Shown here: piece by piece, positions 63,908-64,000 of the stretch
Layout: each line of letters starts with the position of its first letter
Position numbering within the stretch: position 1 is the stretch's first letter
NCBI RefSeq assembly: GCF_000972385.1
Contig: NZ_JXTE01000007.1
Coordinates: 107,763 to 171,762 of the forward strand
Reading direction: 5' to 3'
From: Streptomyces sp. WM6386
Lineage (GTDB): Bacteria; Actinomycetota; Actinomycetes; Streptomycetales; Streptomycetaceae
DNA length: 64,000 bases
The notes under the pieces: generated by a model
Told to the model about the DNA's origin: nothing
Database searches by the model: none
What the model saw: only the letters and a program-made list of their open reading frames with translations
Translations under genes and position numbers: made by a program

Positions 63908-64000
63908 GGTGGATCGACTCCTTGAGGTACGAAGGTCTGCGGGAGCGCTGGGGGGTGGGGTGGAAACGGGGGTGGTCATCCGGCTGTTGCGCTCCCGTCG

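Overview
The window is high-GC actinobacterial chromosome, almost certainly Streptomyces or a close relative. The grounds are strong third-position G/C bias, GGAGG-type ribosome binding sites next to many apparently leaderless genes, GTG and TTG starts, Streptomyces-type interspersed GC-rich repeats, two DUF574 methyltransferases, a CYP157-like P450 without the ExxR motif, a LAxTG sortase substrate, and the start of a conservon (roadblock/DUF742/GTPase). No species was assigned. No phage, plasmid, IS element, CRISPR array or natural product cluster was seen.

Left part (1-17065): inositol catabolism. Two Gfo/Idh/MocA dehydrogenases open the window. After a TPR protein, an acetyltransferase and a PhzF-like protein comes a divergent locus. 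Leftward run a sugar ABC transporter (binding lipoprotein, permease, ATPase), an IolE-like dehydratase and an IolG-like dehydrogenase. Rightward run IolC, a Cgl0159-type aldolase-like barrel, IolB, IolD, methylmalonate-semialdehyde dehydrogenase and a GntR/UTRA regulator. The shared 273-bp gap holds two mirror-image TTGACA promoters whose -35 boxes lie in the outer ends of a large inverted repeat, a convincing operator. Together the genes take up inositol and convert it to central metabolites.

Middle (17055-34829): mixed housekeeping and accessory genes: a DUF427 protein, an aldo/keto reductase broken by a 40-bp repeat, a Nudix hydrolase, a PfkB kinase/class II aldolase pair with a divergent TetR regulator, tRNA-Pro(GGG), two corrin genes (cobF, cobK), an MFS exporter with a cytoplasmic tail, a large unrecognised membrane protein, a HAD phosphatase and a TSUP permease. 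A deletion scar joins the remains of a thiolase and a monoglyceride lipase. Dps, DUF3140 and a DUF574 methyltransferase follow.

34826-41755 is a compact seven-gene leftward operon: XRE-cupin regulator, M24 metallopeptidase-like protein with an altered metal site, E1 alpha and beta of a 2-oxoacid dehydrogenase, amidohydrolase, bicupin and an atypical SDR. The enzyme families point to catabolism of a nitrogenous compound I cannot name. It is the best candidate here for an undescribed pathway.

42001-64000: the P450, a potassium channel, zinc-ribbon and lipoprotein genes, a second DUF574 methyltransferase, a glutamine synthetase-like gene paired with an amidohydrolase (the two halves of a FluG-type protein as separate genes), a DUF4916 protein, a cell-wall-anchored protein, a DUF4132 protein, a second copy of tRNA-Pro(GGG), a frameshifted MFS gene, an autoregulated-looking XRE-cupin gene, a B12-binding radical SAM protein, the threonine-to-glycine pair tdh-kbl with a LysR regulator, a GOLPH3-like protein, and finally the conservon with a GAF protein.
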